This document shows positions 1 through 5,071 of a stretch of 5,071 nt of DNA, piece after piece (the stretch's first letter is position 1; each line of letters begins with the position of its first letter). The stretch lies in contig JAHIUV010000050.1 in the NCBI GenBank assembly GCA_018817035.1, positions 1 to 5,071 of the forward strand, written 5' to 3'. The notes under the pieces were generated by a model that did no database searches, was not told where the DNA came from, and worked only from the letters and a program-made list of their open reading frames with translations. Position numbers and translations under genes: made by a program. Origin of the DNA: Candidatus Omnitrophota bacterium. Its GTDB lineage: Bacteria > Omnitrophota > Gorgyraeia > Gorgyraeales > Gorgyraeaceae.

Positions 1-210
1 ATGCGGTATGTGTTTGGGTGATCTGGGCCTATCCTTTAGTCCGACTAAGCCATGCTCAACGTATCTATACAGCCACTTGCGGACTGTTTTACGTGTGGTT
101 TTAAATTCACGTGCTGCTTTTGATACATTATGCATCTTAGCAGACTCAATCATCTTTAACCGGTAATCAAATTTGTTTGACATACGCCTTATTATCCAGT
201 AATATTCCAA
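1..210 (-). CDS. Helix-turn-helix transposase, N-terminal part (cut by window edge)
   Basis: This is the start of an insertion-sequence transposase; the rest lies beyond position 1. Counting from an ATG at 183, the 61 visible residues begin MSNKFDYRLKMIESAK and continue with a helix-turn-helix (VSKAAREFKTTRKTVRKWL, about residues 20-38) and then GLVGLKDRPRSPK. This is the N-terminal DNA-binding arrangement of IS481/IS3-like transposases, which carry a DDE integrase core further on; no core is visible here. I place the start at a TTG (208-210), nine codons upstream and in frame, because a strong Shine-Dalgarno (AAAAAAGGAGG, 217-227) lies 6 nt before it. The ATG at 183 has only a poorly spaced AAGG. 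The IS family is inferred from the HTH and linker style and is not certain. Whether the element is complete cannot be judged. Confidence 0.75.
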   Translation of the reverse strand, partial: MEYYWIIRRMSNKFDYRLKMIESAKMHNVSKAAREFKTTRKTVRKWLYRYVEHGLVGLKDRPRSPKHIPH

Positions 211-216
211 TTGTGG

Positions 217-227
217 CCTCCTTTTTT
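217..227 (-). promoter_or_regulatory. Strong Shine-Dalgarno deciding the TTG start of the transposase
   Basis: On the minus strand this reads AAAAAAGGAGG, followed by CCACAA and then TTG at 210-208. The 6-nt spacing is ideal for the TTG and 33 nt from the downstream ATG at 183, so it supports the longer reading frame. Confidence 0.6.
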
Positions 228-236
228 CGGGTTTTT

Positions 237-275
237 CTCTAACAGTATTATAACAATACTGTCAACCTTTTTAAG
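237..275 (-). promoter_or_regulatory. Possible promoter with palindrome upstream of the transposase
   Basis: Read on the minus strand, the stretch contains TTGACA (260-265) and TATAAT (247-252). They are only 7 bp apart, so they cannot be the -35 and -10 of one promoter. Either TATAAT pairs with a weak CTTAAA (270-275, 17-bp spacer), or TTGACA pairs with a weak TTAGAG (237-242, 17-bp spacer). A perfect 8-bp inverted repeat, ACAGTATT/AATACTGT (242-249 and 255-262, 5-bp loop), overlaps both. It could be an operator, a hairpin limiting transposase expression, or part of the IS end. Confidence 0.35.
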
Positions 276-291
276 GATGGCCACGTTTTAT

Positions 292-579
292 TTAGCTATA
301 CTTCAGTTCATATACCTCTTTCATGATCTCTCTATTTGGAGGATTTTCTTCCAAGGCTCTGTAATATTCCCTGACTCTTATCCAACCCCATAATAAAGAT
401 GCCCGGGTATGGAGGATTTTTGTTGGCTCATAACCAGGGTATGCCCTGCTATTCGTTTGACCAAGATCTTTCGTTATAGAGCTTTCTATGCAGGCTTTTT
501 CATCAACAAAATGATCTATAGGCTCTTTTTTTAAAAACTCCTTGATTCTCTTTAAAAAACAAAGCCTTAAAGACCTCAA
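292..579 (-). CDS. Hypothetical protein, start uncertain, possibly decayed
   Basis: I do not recognise this protein. From a TTG at 577-579 it gives 95 residues: a basic, leucine-rich N-terminal helix (RSLRLCFLKRIKEFLKK), a middle with ITKDLGQTNSRAYPGYEP, and a C-terminal helical part (LLWGWIRVREYYRALEENP). No signal peptide or membrane segment is evident. The start is weak: AAGGA at 593-597 lies about 13 nt before the TTG. The same frame stays open without a stop to 711, encoding IYINKEEFKLL just upstream, yet contains no ATG, GTG or further TTG. A second frame has an ATG at 664 and reads MHILESQATRYPPTSK before a stop at 614-616; a one-base indel near there would join it to this ORF. It may therefore be a frameshifted or 5'-truncated gene. 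It runs in the same direction as the toxin-antitoxin operon, 169 nt downstream of it. Confidence 0.4.
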   Translation of the reverse strand: MRSLRLCFLKRIKEFLKKEPIDHFVDEKACIESSITKDLGQTNSRAYPGYEPTKILHTRASLLWGWIRVREYYRALEENPPNREIMKEVYELKYS

Positions 580-748
580 TAACTTGAATTCTTCCTTATT
601 TATATAGATTAGTTTACTTAGAGGTGGGTGGATACCTTGTGGCTTGACTCTCCAAAATATGCATTGTAACTTATTGAAATTGAAAGGATTAAAGTATTTA
701 GCGTCAAGTTTTTATCCTAAAAAATCTTTCATTATCATAACGAATTCT

Positions 749-1531
749 TTATATAAATTCACGCAGCTTCTTAAATCTCTCGAATATATCCTGCCTCAAA
801 TCATCGACATATCTATCAAGGCCGTTTTCTTTTTCTACCATGAGACAGCCATGACTAGACTTTCTCTGGAAATATTCATTGATGTTTTTTGATGCATTTC
901 TAAAATAACCTTTCTTTTTGTATTCGCTCATTTCTTTATAAATAATGCCCAGATCCGGCGCATATCTCAGTATAAAATATGCGTAATGCAAATCCTTGGC
1001 CTTCTTCTGTTCGTCATCCCTATCAATAAATGTCGCGGCTTTATGATATAAAAATGCAGACGGTTTAGGGCAATAAATTTTATAAATTTTTTTATTGCCT
1101 TTGACTTCTATAGACTGTTTATAGTTAAGCAGAAAATCGAATTTTTCTATTTTATTTATACTGATCTCGTTACCGATAAATTTCTCTACTGTTCTATCTT
1201 TAATATCGGGGAACGTTATAAAATCTATAGGCACTTTTCCCTCTTTATAAAGCACTACCGGGTACATCCTATCCATTCTCGGATGACGCTCTTTGTAATC
1301 CAAATTCGATAACATCTGAAAAATTGTTCTTGGATAAACTTTTGCTTTTTGTTCACCAAAACCAAAATCAATGTCAGCCGTAGTAACCGGCTGCGCTGAA
1401 AGATTATTCCATAAAAACTTCGCATAAACATACGGCAGCCATCCGCCTACAAGTGTAAGATCTGCAAGATAATCTTTTAAATCTTCCAATACTTTAAAAA
1501 AAATGGTTTCGATCTTAACTATCTCACTCAT
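749..1531 (-). CDS. AbiEii-like nucleotidyltransferase toxin (type IV TA system)
   Basis: This is a 260-residue protein of the nucleotidyltransferase fold, the toxin half of an AbiE-type toxin-antitoxin pair. The characteristic GG motif is in LTLVGGWLPYVY (G29-G30). It is followed by the metal-binding pair in TTADIDFGF (D53 and D55) and a likely third acidic residue in VPIDFITF (D103). A helical C-terminal half carries KPSAFLYHKAATFIDRDD (K156-D173) and KAKDLHYAYFIL, resembling the conserved Lys/Arg and KD motifs of AbiEii proteins. Characterised AbiEii toxins are somewhat longer (about 300 residues) and act as NTP transferases that arrest growth during phage infection; substrate and phage role here are inferred. 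Its ATG overlaps the end of the upstream antitoxin by 8 bp (ATGAGTGA), so translation is probably coupled, and its own ribosome binding site is weak. Catalytic residues look intact. A non-toxin nucleotidyltransferase is the alternative, but the partner gene argues against it. Confidence 0.8.
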   Translation of the reverse strand: MSEIVKIETIFFKVLEDLKDYLADLTLVGGWLPYVYAKFLWNNLSAQPVTTADIDFGFGEQKAKVYPRTIFQMLSNLDYKERHPRMDRMYPVVLYKEGKVPIDFITFPDIKDRTVEKFIGNEISINKIEKFDFLLNYKQSIEVKGNKKIYKIYCPKPSAFLYHKAATFIDRDDEQKKAKDLHYAYFILRYAPDLGIIYKEMSEYKKKGYFRNASKNINEYFQRKSSHGCLMVEKENGLDRYVDDLRQDIFERFKKLREFI

Positions 1532-2201
1532 TATATTTACCTAACACCTTCTCTTTGAGAAAATATTCAGCGTGCTCCCTGCCTCTCGACTGAAAATTAT
1601 ACAGATCTAAATATAGCTGAATATCGGAAACAACCCTATAGCCTTTTACTGTTTTGGCATCAAAAAAAACACTTTTCTTATAATATGGCTTTACGATATG
1701 CACATTTCCACCCTGAACAAGCTGTTTTAAATCCAACCTTTGTCTTATATCCAGGATGTTTTGCTCTGTAGTTTCCGCATTAAGATAAAAATATATGTCT
1801 TCGGTTTTGACAAAAGAAGTATACAGATTGGCTGCTGCATGAAGCGTAAGCGCATATTTATCTCCTTTTCCTTTAAAATATTCCTTTATCTTTCTAAGGA
1901 TATTTTTATCAGTCGAATAAAAAGAATGGATTTCGTTATAACCAAATTTGTATGATTGAACCCAATCCTTGATTAAGCTATCAGGATCGGTTAGAAACGT
2001 TTTACTTTTTACTCCTCTTTTTTCTCTTTCGATGTAACCCTGCCGTTCCATTTCGTTAATAACATTCTGGACTCTGCCCTGACCTATTCCATATTCTTTA
2101 TCTCTAATCTTTGTAAAATCATGGATAACCCACTTCTTTCCGGAATGCTTAAGCATTTTTCTAAGAATGATCGTACTCTTATCAGAAAATACAGATATCA
2201 T
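1524..2201 (-). CDS. AbiEi-family antitoxin / winged-helix autorepressor
   Basis: This 225-residue protein is the probable antitoxin and repressor of the pair. The N-terminal ~75 residues form a winged helix-turn-helix: GQGRVQNVINEMERQGYI (about 40-57) is the recognition-helix region, and REKRGVKSKTFLTDP forms the wing. The C-terminal domain ends with SDIQLYLDLYNFQSRGREHA, a signature I associate with the AbiEi_2-type antitoxin domain, and then a Lys-rich tail. In known AbiE systems the AbiEi N-terminus binds promoter inverted repeats and the C-terminus neutralises the toxin without stable complex formation (type IV). The ATG at 2199-2201 is well supported by CGGAGG with GGAGG at 2208-2212, 6 nt upstream. 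It is first in the operon, overlaps the toxin start, and lies just downstream of a strong promoter covered by repeated boxes, which fits autoregulation. Confidence 0.82.
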   Translation of the reverse strand: MISVFSDKSTIILRKMLKHSGKKWVIHDFTKIRDKEYGIGQGRVQNVINEMERQGYIEREKRGVKSKTFLTDPDSLIKDWVQSYKFGYNEIHSFYSTDKNILRKIKEYFKGKGDKYALTLHAAANLYTSFVKTEDIYFYLNAETTEQNILDIRQRLDLKQLVQGGNVHIVKPYYKKSVFFDAKTVKGYRVVSDIQLYLDLYNFQSRGREHAEYFLKEKVLGKYNE

Positions 2202-2217
2202 TTTACGCCTCCGTATG

Positions 2218-2259
2218 AATTTACTCTCTATAGAGTAAATTATACACTAAGAGTAAATT
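2218..2259. promoter_or_regulatory. Three-box operator overlapping the TA promoter
   Basis: Two boxes form a perfect inverted repeat: AATTTACTCT (2218-2227) and AGAGTAAATT (2232-2241), with a 4-bp centre. A third identical copy, AGAGTAAATT, lies at 2250-2259, 18 bp from box 2 and in the same orientation. Box 2 overlaps the -10, box 3 fills the -35/-10 spacer, and box 1 sits over the early transcribed region. A protein bound here would block RNA polymerase. The likely ligand is the AbiEi-like protein encoded just downstream, inferred from known AbiE autoregulation through promoter repeats. Confidence 0.7.
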
Positions 2260-2266
2260 TTGTCAA
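2239..2266 (-). promoter_or_regulatory. Strong sigma70-like promoter of the antitoxin-toxin operon
   Basis: On the minus strand the -35 is a perfect TTGACA (2261-2266) and the -10 a perfect TATAAT (2239-2244), separated by 16 bp. Transcription should start near 2232, about 30 nt before the antitoxin ATG. Consensus elements at both positions suggest a promoter held down by repression, matching the operator boxes described separately. Confidence 0.8.
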
Positions 2267-2272
2267 GTACAA

Positions 2273-2503
2273 TTATAACTTTATATTTAGCACCTTTCCG
2301 AGCTTCCTTTGATATTTTCTTCTCGGTTTAACCTCTCTTATCTCCCAATTAATAACCGAATCAGATGTTACTCCGATAACATCAGCAAGCTCCCCTATCT
2401 CTAATCCCTTATCCATCCTTGCCTTGCGTATCTTCTCGCCAAGTGTTTTTGGATTCTTAGGGTATTTTGGGTTAAATTCGAGAAGGTTTATCTCAATGGT
2501 AAT
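2273..2503 (-). pseudogene. XRE-like helix-turn-helix gene fragment lacking a normal start
   Basis: The minus-strand frame encodes NPKTLGEKIRKARMDKGLEI, then GELADVIGVTSDSVINWEIR and a basic tail, with a stop at 2273-2275. This is a recognisable XRE/Cro-type helix-turn-helix of the 'YPKNPKTLGE..R' family seen as small regulators or as tails of larger proteins. The frame is open back to a TGA at 2558-2560, but no ATG, GTG or TTG precedes the domain. Only ATT codons (2495-2497, 2501-2503) or the internal ATG at 2416, which would remove the first helix, are available. It looks 5'-truncated, with its upstream end running into the comM relic on the other strand. It ends 7 nt before the -35 of the TA promoter and runs the same way. 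Alternatively it is a live small gene with a rare start codon. Confidence 0.55.
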
Positions 2504-2724
2504 TGTATAAACCGGAAAGTTTGTGTTCTGTATCGCACGGTTGCCCCTGCGGCTTCCTCACTGACCCTAAGAAAGAATGCCACTGCACCCCTCCCAAGAT
2601 ACAAAAGTACCTGTCAAAGATCTCACGCACCATCGCGGATCTGGAGGGTAAGGAAAAAATCGAAGCAAGCCACGTATCAGAGGCAATACAATACAGGAGC
2701 CTGGACAGGAGCGCGTGGATGTAA
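2503..2724 (+). pseudogene. comM: comM/YifB (Mg-chelatase-like AAA+ ATPase) relic
   Basis: The 73-codon plus-strand frame joins two separated pieces of a ComM/YifB protein. The first is CPCGFLTDPKKECHC plus TPPKIQKYLSKIS, the cysteine-bearing loop after the Walker B/sensor region. The second is RTIADLEGKEKIEASHVSEA plus IQYRSLDR, the C-terminal end of the family. In intact ComM (about 500 residues, a hexameric helicase for branch migration during natural transformation) more than 100 residues, beginning with the arginine-finger region GPLLDRIDIH, separate these pieces. The junction is near 2625/2626 and keeps frame. Everything N-terminal to CPCG, including Walker A, is missing. Just upstream another frame reads KFVFCIA (about 2515-2538), resembling the residues that usually precede NPCPCG, so a frameshift is also likely. 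A stop at 2500-2502 and no good ribosome site mean it is not expressed as a useful protein. It faces typA tail to tail, 17 nt apart. Confidence 0.8.
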
Positions 2725-2741
2725 AAATTATTAATAGTTTA

Positions 2742-4565
2742 TTATTTTGAAGCTCGTTTGGAGCGTCTGCGGATAAGAGGGTCTAAGGTCTTTTTTCTTA
2801 ACCTGAGGTTTTTTGGCGTGACTTCTAAAAGCTCGTCCGGACCAAGGTATTCTATGGAAAGTTCCAGCGTCATTTCCCTGGGAGGCGTAAGCATAATGGC
2901 ATCGTCAGAACCAGCGGCCCTCATATTGGTAAGTTTTTTTGTCTTACAGGGGCTCATGTCCAGGTCTTCTGTCCTGGAATTCTGGCCTATGATCATACCT
3001 TCATAAACTTTGACATTCGGGCCTATGAATAATTCGCCTCGTTCCTGCGCGTTATTAAGGCTGTATGACGTGGAAACGCCTGTTTCTGAAGATATTAAAG
3101 ACCCGTGAACATTGACAAAAGAAAGGCTCTCGTCCATGGGCTCATATTCATCGAATGCGTGATTTATTATCGCGGTACCGCGCGTCTTTGTCATGAACAT
3201 GGCTTTTAAACCTATAACAGCCCGCGTTGAGATCTCATATTCAAAATAAACCATGCCTTTCGCTCCCTGGAACATATTTTTAAGACAAGCCTTCCGCCTG
3301 CCTGCCTCCTCTATGACCACGCCCTGATATTCCGAGGGGACTTCAATGGTTAAAAATTCAAAGGGTTCCATGGTTATCCCGTCTTTTTCAATGAATATCG
3401 CTTCAGGCTGGGAAACCTGCAGCTCATAACCTTCGCGCCGCATGGTTTCTATAAAAATCGCCAGATGTAATTCCCCTCTTCCTGACACCAAAAATGTGTC
3501 TGGACTTTCGGTTTCATCCACCCGCAACGATACATTTGTCTCTATTTCCTTAAAAAGCCTCGCGCGAAGCACTCTGGAAGTGACATATTTACCGTCTCTT
3601 CCGGCAAAAGGGCTTTTATTTACGCCGAACATCATTCGGACAGTCGGTTTTTCTATTTCAGGGGGGTCAAGCGGCGAAGGATTTTCGGCATCAGTTATAG
3701 TATCGCCTATGCCTATTTCCTCAAATCCCGCCACAGCCACTATTTCTCCTGATTCAGCGTTATCGCGTTCTATCTGTTTAAGGCCTTCGTAACTTAAAAT
3801 AGCCGTAACCTTGCAAAGTTTCCGGCTCTTGTCCCTTCGGGCAAGGATAACATTCGTACCCTTTATAATAGACCCTGCTGTAATTTTTCCTATGCCCATC
3901 TTGCCTTTATAAAAATCAGAAAGAAGAGCTAATACTAAAATTTGAAGAGGCGCGTCCGGATTCACATCAGGCGCCGGTATTGTTTTCAGGATAGTATCCA
4001 AAAGAGGCGCTATATTATCCGAAGGTTTGCTTTGATCCAATGTCGCGAAACCTTTTAACGCGGAAGCGTAAACTATCGGAAAATTCAACTGATCCTCTGT
4101 AGCGTCAAGCTCACAGAAAAGATCAAACGTACGGTTTATCGCATGGTCTATCCTGGCGTCAGGGGTGTCTATTTTATTGATTACGACTATTGCTTTATGC
4201 CCCAGTTCCAAAGCTTTTCTGAGCACAAATCTTGTCTGCGGCATTGGCCCGTCCTTGGCATCCACCAAGAGCAAAACCCCGTCTACCATCCTTAAGGTCC
4301 TCTCGACCTCTCCCCCAAAATCAGCGTGTCCGGGCGTGTCCACTATATTGATCTTTATGCCTTTATAAATAACACTGGCGTTCTTGGCCTTAATAGTAAT
4401 GCCGCGTTCACGCTCCAGATCCATGGAATCCATGATACACTCGCCCATTTCCTCAATGTTGCGATCTACATGCCTCTGGCGCAGTATACTATCTACAAGC
4501 GTAGTCTTCCCATGGTCAACGTGCGCAATAATAGCTATATTTCTTATATTAGTTTTTTCTGCCAT
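2742..4565 (-). CDS. typA: Translational GTPase TypA/BipA
   Basis: This is a complete 607-residue ribosome-associated GTPase of the EF-G/LepA superfamily, normal in length for TypA (about 600-615). All G motifs are visible: G1 AHVDHGKTT (14-22), switch I RGITI (54-58), G3 DTPGHADF (76-83), G4 NKID (130-133) and G5 SALKG (168-172). They are followed by a beta-barrel domain II, an EF-G-like domain with [20 protein letters not shown], a domain V-like part, and the TypA-specific C-terminal domain with [31 protein letters not shown] and [11 protein letters not shown]. TypA binds 70S ribosomes at the EF-G site and helps 50S assembly and growth in cold or stress. The ATG at 4563-4565 starts the usual TypA N-terminus ([14 protein letters not shown]); the Shine-Dalgarno is weak (AGAGAAAA). 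It appears to be transcribed alone from its own promoter. No key residue is missing. Confidence 0.97.
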   Translation of the reverse strand: MAEKTNIRNIAIIAHVDHGKTTLVDSILRQRHVDRNIEEMGECIMDSMDLERERGITIKAKNASVIYKGIKINIVDTPGHADFGGEVERTLRMVDGVLLLVDAKDGPMPQTRFVLRKALELGHKAIVVINKIDTPDARIDHAINRTFDLFCELDATEDQLNFPIVYASALKGFATLDQSKPSDNIAPLLDTILKTIPAPDVNPDAPLQILVLALLSDFYKGKMGIGKITAGSIIKGTNVILARRDKSRKLCKVTAILSYEGLKQIERDNAESGEIVAVAGFEEIGIGDTITDAENPSPLDPPEIEKPTVRMMFGVNKSPFAGRDGKYVTSRVLRARLFKEIETNVSLRVDETESPDTFLVSGRGELHLAIFIETMRREGYELQVSQPEAIFIEKDGITMEPFEFLTIEVPSEYQGVVIEEAGRRKACLKNMFQGAKGMVYFEYEISTRAVIGLKAMFMTKTRGTAIINHAFDEYEPMDESLSFVNVHGSLISSETGVSTSYSLNNAQERGELFIGPNVKVYEGMIIGQNSRTEDLDMSPCKTKKLTNMRAAGSDDAIMLTPPREMTLELSIEYLGPDELLEVTPKNLRLRKKTLDPLIRRRSKRASK

Positions 4566-4602
4566 AAGTTTTCTCTGATTATTTAAGGTTACAGAATGTT
4601 AT

Positions 4603-4631
4603 ATAATACCCCTTAAGCGTAAGATACGCAA
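4603..4631 (-). promoter_or_regulatory. Sigma70-like promoter of typA
   Basis: On the minus strand TTGCGT (4626-4631) and TATTAT (4603-4608) are separated by exactly 17 bp. This puts the start near 4596 and leaves a leader of about 30 nt before the typA ATG. An overlapping TATAAC a few bases downstream is an alternative -10. Confidence 0.6.
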
Positions 4632-4658
4632 GCCTTATATTTAAAAACAGGGAATCAA

Positions 4659-4790
4659 TGAGTTATCAGGATCGCATACGTCATTGCGAGTGACTAAAAG
4701 AAGCGAAGCAATCTCTCTTTTTGAGATTGCTTCGTCGTCGCTCCGCTCCTTCTCGCAATGACGCCTTACAACCTTGTACCTGATAACCCA
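4659..4790. repeat. Nested inverted-repeat element (MITE-like palindromic repeat)
   Basis: The element has three nested pairs of arms. Outer: TGAGTTATCAGG (4659-4670) against TGGGTTATCAGG read from 4790 back to 4779, 11 of 12 matching. Middle: CGTCATTGCGAG (4679-4690) and CTCGCAATGACG (4752-4763), perfect. Inner: CGAAGCAATCTC (4704-4715) and GAGATTGCTTCG (4723-4734), perfect with a 7-bp loop. The sequence type 'CGTCATTGCGAG...GAAGCAATCTC' occurs as a dispersed palindromic repeat in many bacterial genomes. No ORF lies inside and I see no clear target-site duplication. It sits between the kinase stop and the typA promoter, so its RNA hairpin could also weaken read-through from the kinase gene. 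Confidence 0.8.
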
Positions 4791-4808
4791 CAGATTACAA
4801 AACAGAAG

Positions 4809-5071
4809 TTATTTTGGCAGGTTAAATATGAATGTAGAACCTTTGCCTGGCGCGCTTTCCACTCTTATGCGGCCTTTGTGCAGTTCTACTATATCTTTTG
4901 CTATAGGAAGGCCCAGGCCCGTGCCTTCTTTTTTCTCAGCGAATATCCTTACGAACTTATCAAAAATCTTGCTCATATTGTCCTTGTCCATGCCCGGTCC
5001 GCTGTCTTGGATCTCCACCTGGACCTCACCCTGAAGGTCTATTATCCTGACTATGACCTCACCTTTATCAG
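4809..5071 (-). CDS. Sensor histidine kinase, C-terminal ATPase domain (cut by window edge)
   Basis: The frame enters from the right edge and ends at TAA 4809-4811, giving about 87 residues of the HATPase_c domain. Visible motifs are the G1 box DSGPGM (DxGxG), the F box KIFDKFVRI and the G2 box GTGLGLPIAK, followed by IVELHKGRIRVESAPGKGST and FIFNLPK, the usual end of a HisKA-type kinase. The N box, the phospho-accepting His and any sensor or membrane domains lie outside the window. A GTG at 5018 is only an internal codon, since the upstream residues (GEVIVRIIDLQGEVQVEIQD) are typical of the domain. It would autophosphorylate and pass phosphate to a response regulator not seen here. The protein ends with the kinase core, so no receiver domain is fused at the C-terminus. 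Confidence 0.92.
   Translation of the reverse strand, partial: DKGEVIVRIIDLQGEVQVEIQDSGPGMDKDNMSKIFDKFVRIFAEKKEGTGLGLPIAKDIVELHKGRIRVESAPGKGSTFIFNLPK

Noticed and set aside
247..265. TTGACA and TATAAT as one perfect promoter for the transposase
   Set aside because: They are only 7 bp apart, far below the 16-18 bp needed, so they cannot act as a -35/-10 pair.
644..892. Plus-strand 82-codon open frame
   Set aside because: It overlaps the 3' end of the nucleotidyltransferase gene on the other strand and encodes low-complexity residues with no ribosome site.
1740..2312. Plus-strand frames of 63-71 codons opposite the antitoxin gene
   Set aside because: They are antisense to a gene with clear domain signatures, and one crosses the TA promoter and operator; no sign of coding.
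2710..2745. AT-rich stretch between the comM relic and typA as a bidirectional terminator
   Set aside because: The bases are mostly A and T with only short imperfect pairing and no GC-rich stem; I cannot call an intrinsic terminator.
2758..4578. Several plus-strand open frames of 64-116 codons across this region
   Set aside because: They lie antisense within typA, whose 607-residue frame is fully explained by family motifs; they show no recognisable domains and are shadows of the coding strand.
4678..4763. Repeat taken as a CRISPR array or tRNA-like structure
   Set aside because: There is a single palindromic unit with no regularly spaced direct repeats or spacers, and no cloverleaf or anticodon arm; a dispersed inverted-repeat element fits better.

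Overview
The window reads as a chromosomal segment of a bacterium of moderate to low GC content. It carries a typical TypA/BipA GTPase, a two-component histidine kinase, and a dispersed palindromic repeat of the 'GTCATTGCGAG ... GAAGCAATCTC' kind. That repeat, the truncated transposase and the type IV toxin-antitoxin pair would fit an uncultured lineage rich in mobile DNA, but the sequence alone does not fix the taxon, and I do not name one.

Layout from left to right. Positions 1-210 (minus) hold the N-terminal end of a helix-turn-helix transposase cut by the window edge, with a well-formed Shine-Dalgarno that favours a TTG start. A short intergenic stretch with a perfect 8-bp palindrome (242-262) follows. 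Next, on the minus strand, comes an unrecognised small ORF (292-579) whose open frame runs on to 711 without a conventional start. Positions 749-2201 (minus) hold a two-gene operon overlapping by 8 bp: an AbiEi-like winged-helix antitoxin/repressor upstream and an AbiEii-like nucleotidyltransferase toxin downstream. Its promoter (2239-2266) is overlaid by three copies of one 10-bp box, a clear candidate operator. Immediately upstream is a helix-turn-helix fragment on the minus strand (about 2273-2503) with no ordinary start codon. It abuts a plus-strand relic of the comM/YifB gene (about 2503-2724) that has lost its front and has an internal deletion.

The right half looks like core genome: typA (2742-4565, minus) with its own sigma70-like promoter at 4603-4631, then a 132-bp nested inverted-repeat element (4659-4790), then the C-terminal ATPase domain of a histidine kinase entering from the right edge (4809-5071, minus).

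Interpretation: the block from the transposase to the comM relic (about 1-2724) looks like an accessory region that has accumulated next to a decayed comM gene. The toxin-antitoxin pair appears intact and self-regulated. TypA and the kinase are separate housekeeping or signalling genes with no visible functional link to it. I did not find a wholly new system. The best leads are the triple-box operator, the comM relic junctions, the startless HTH gene and the MITE-like repeat.
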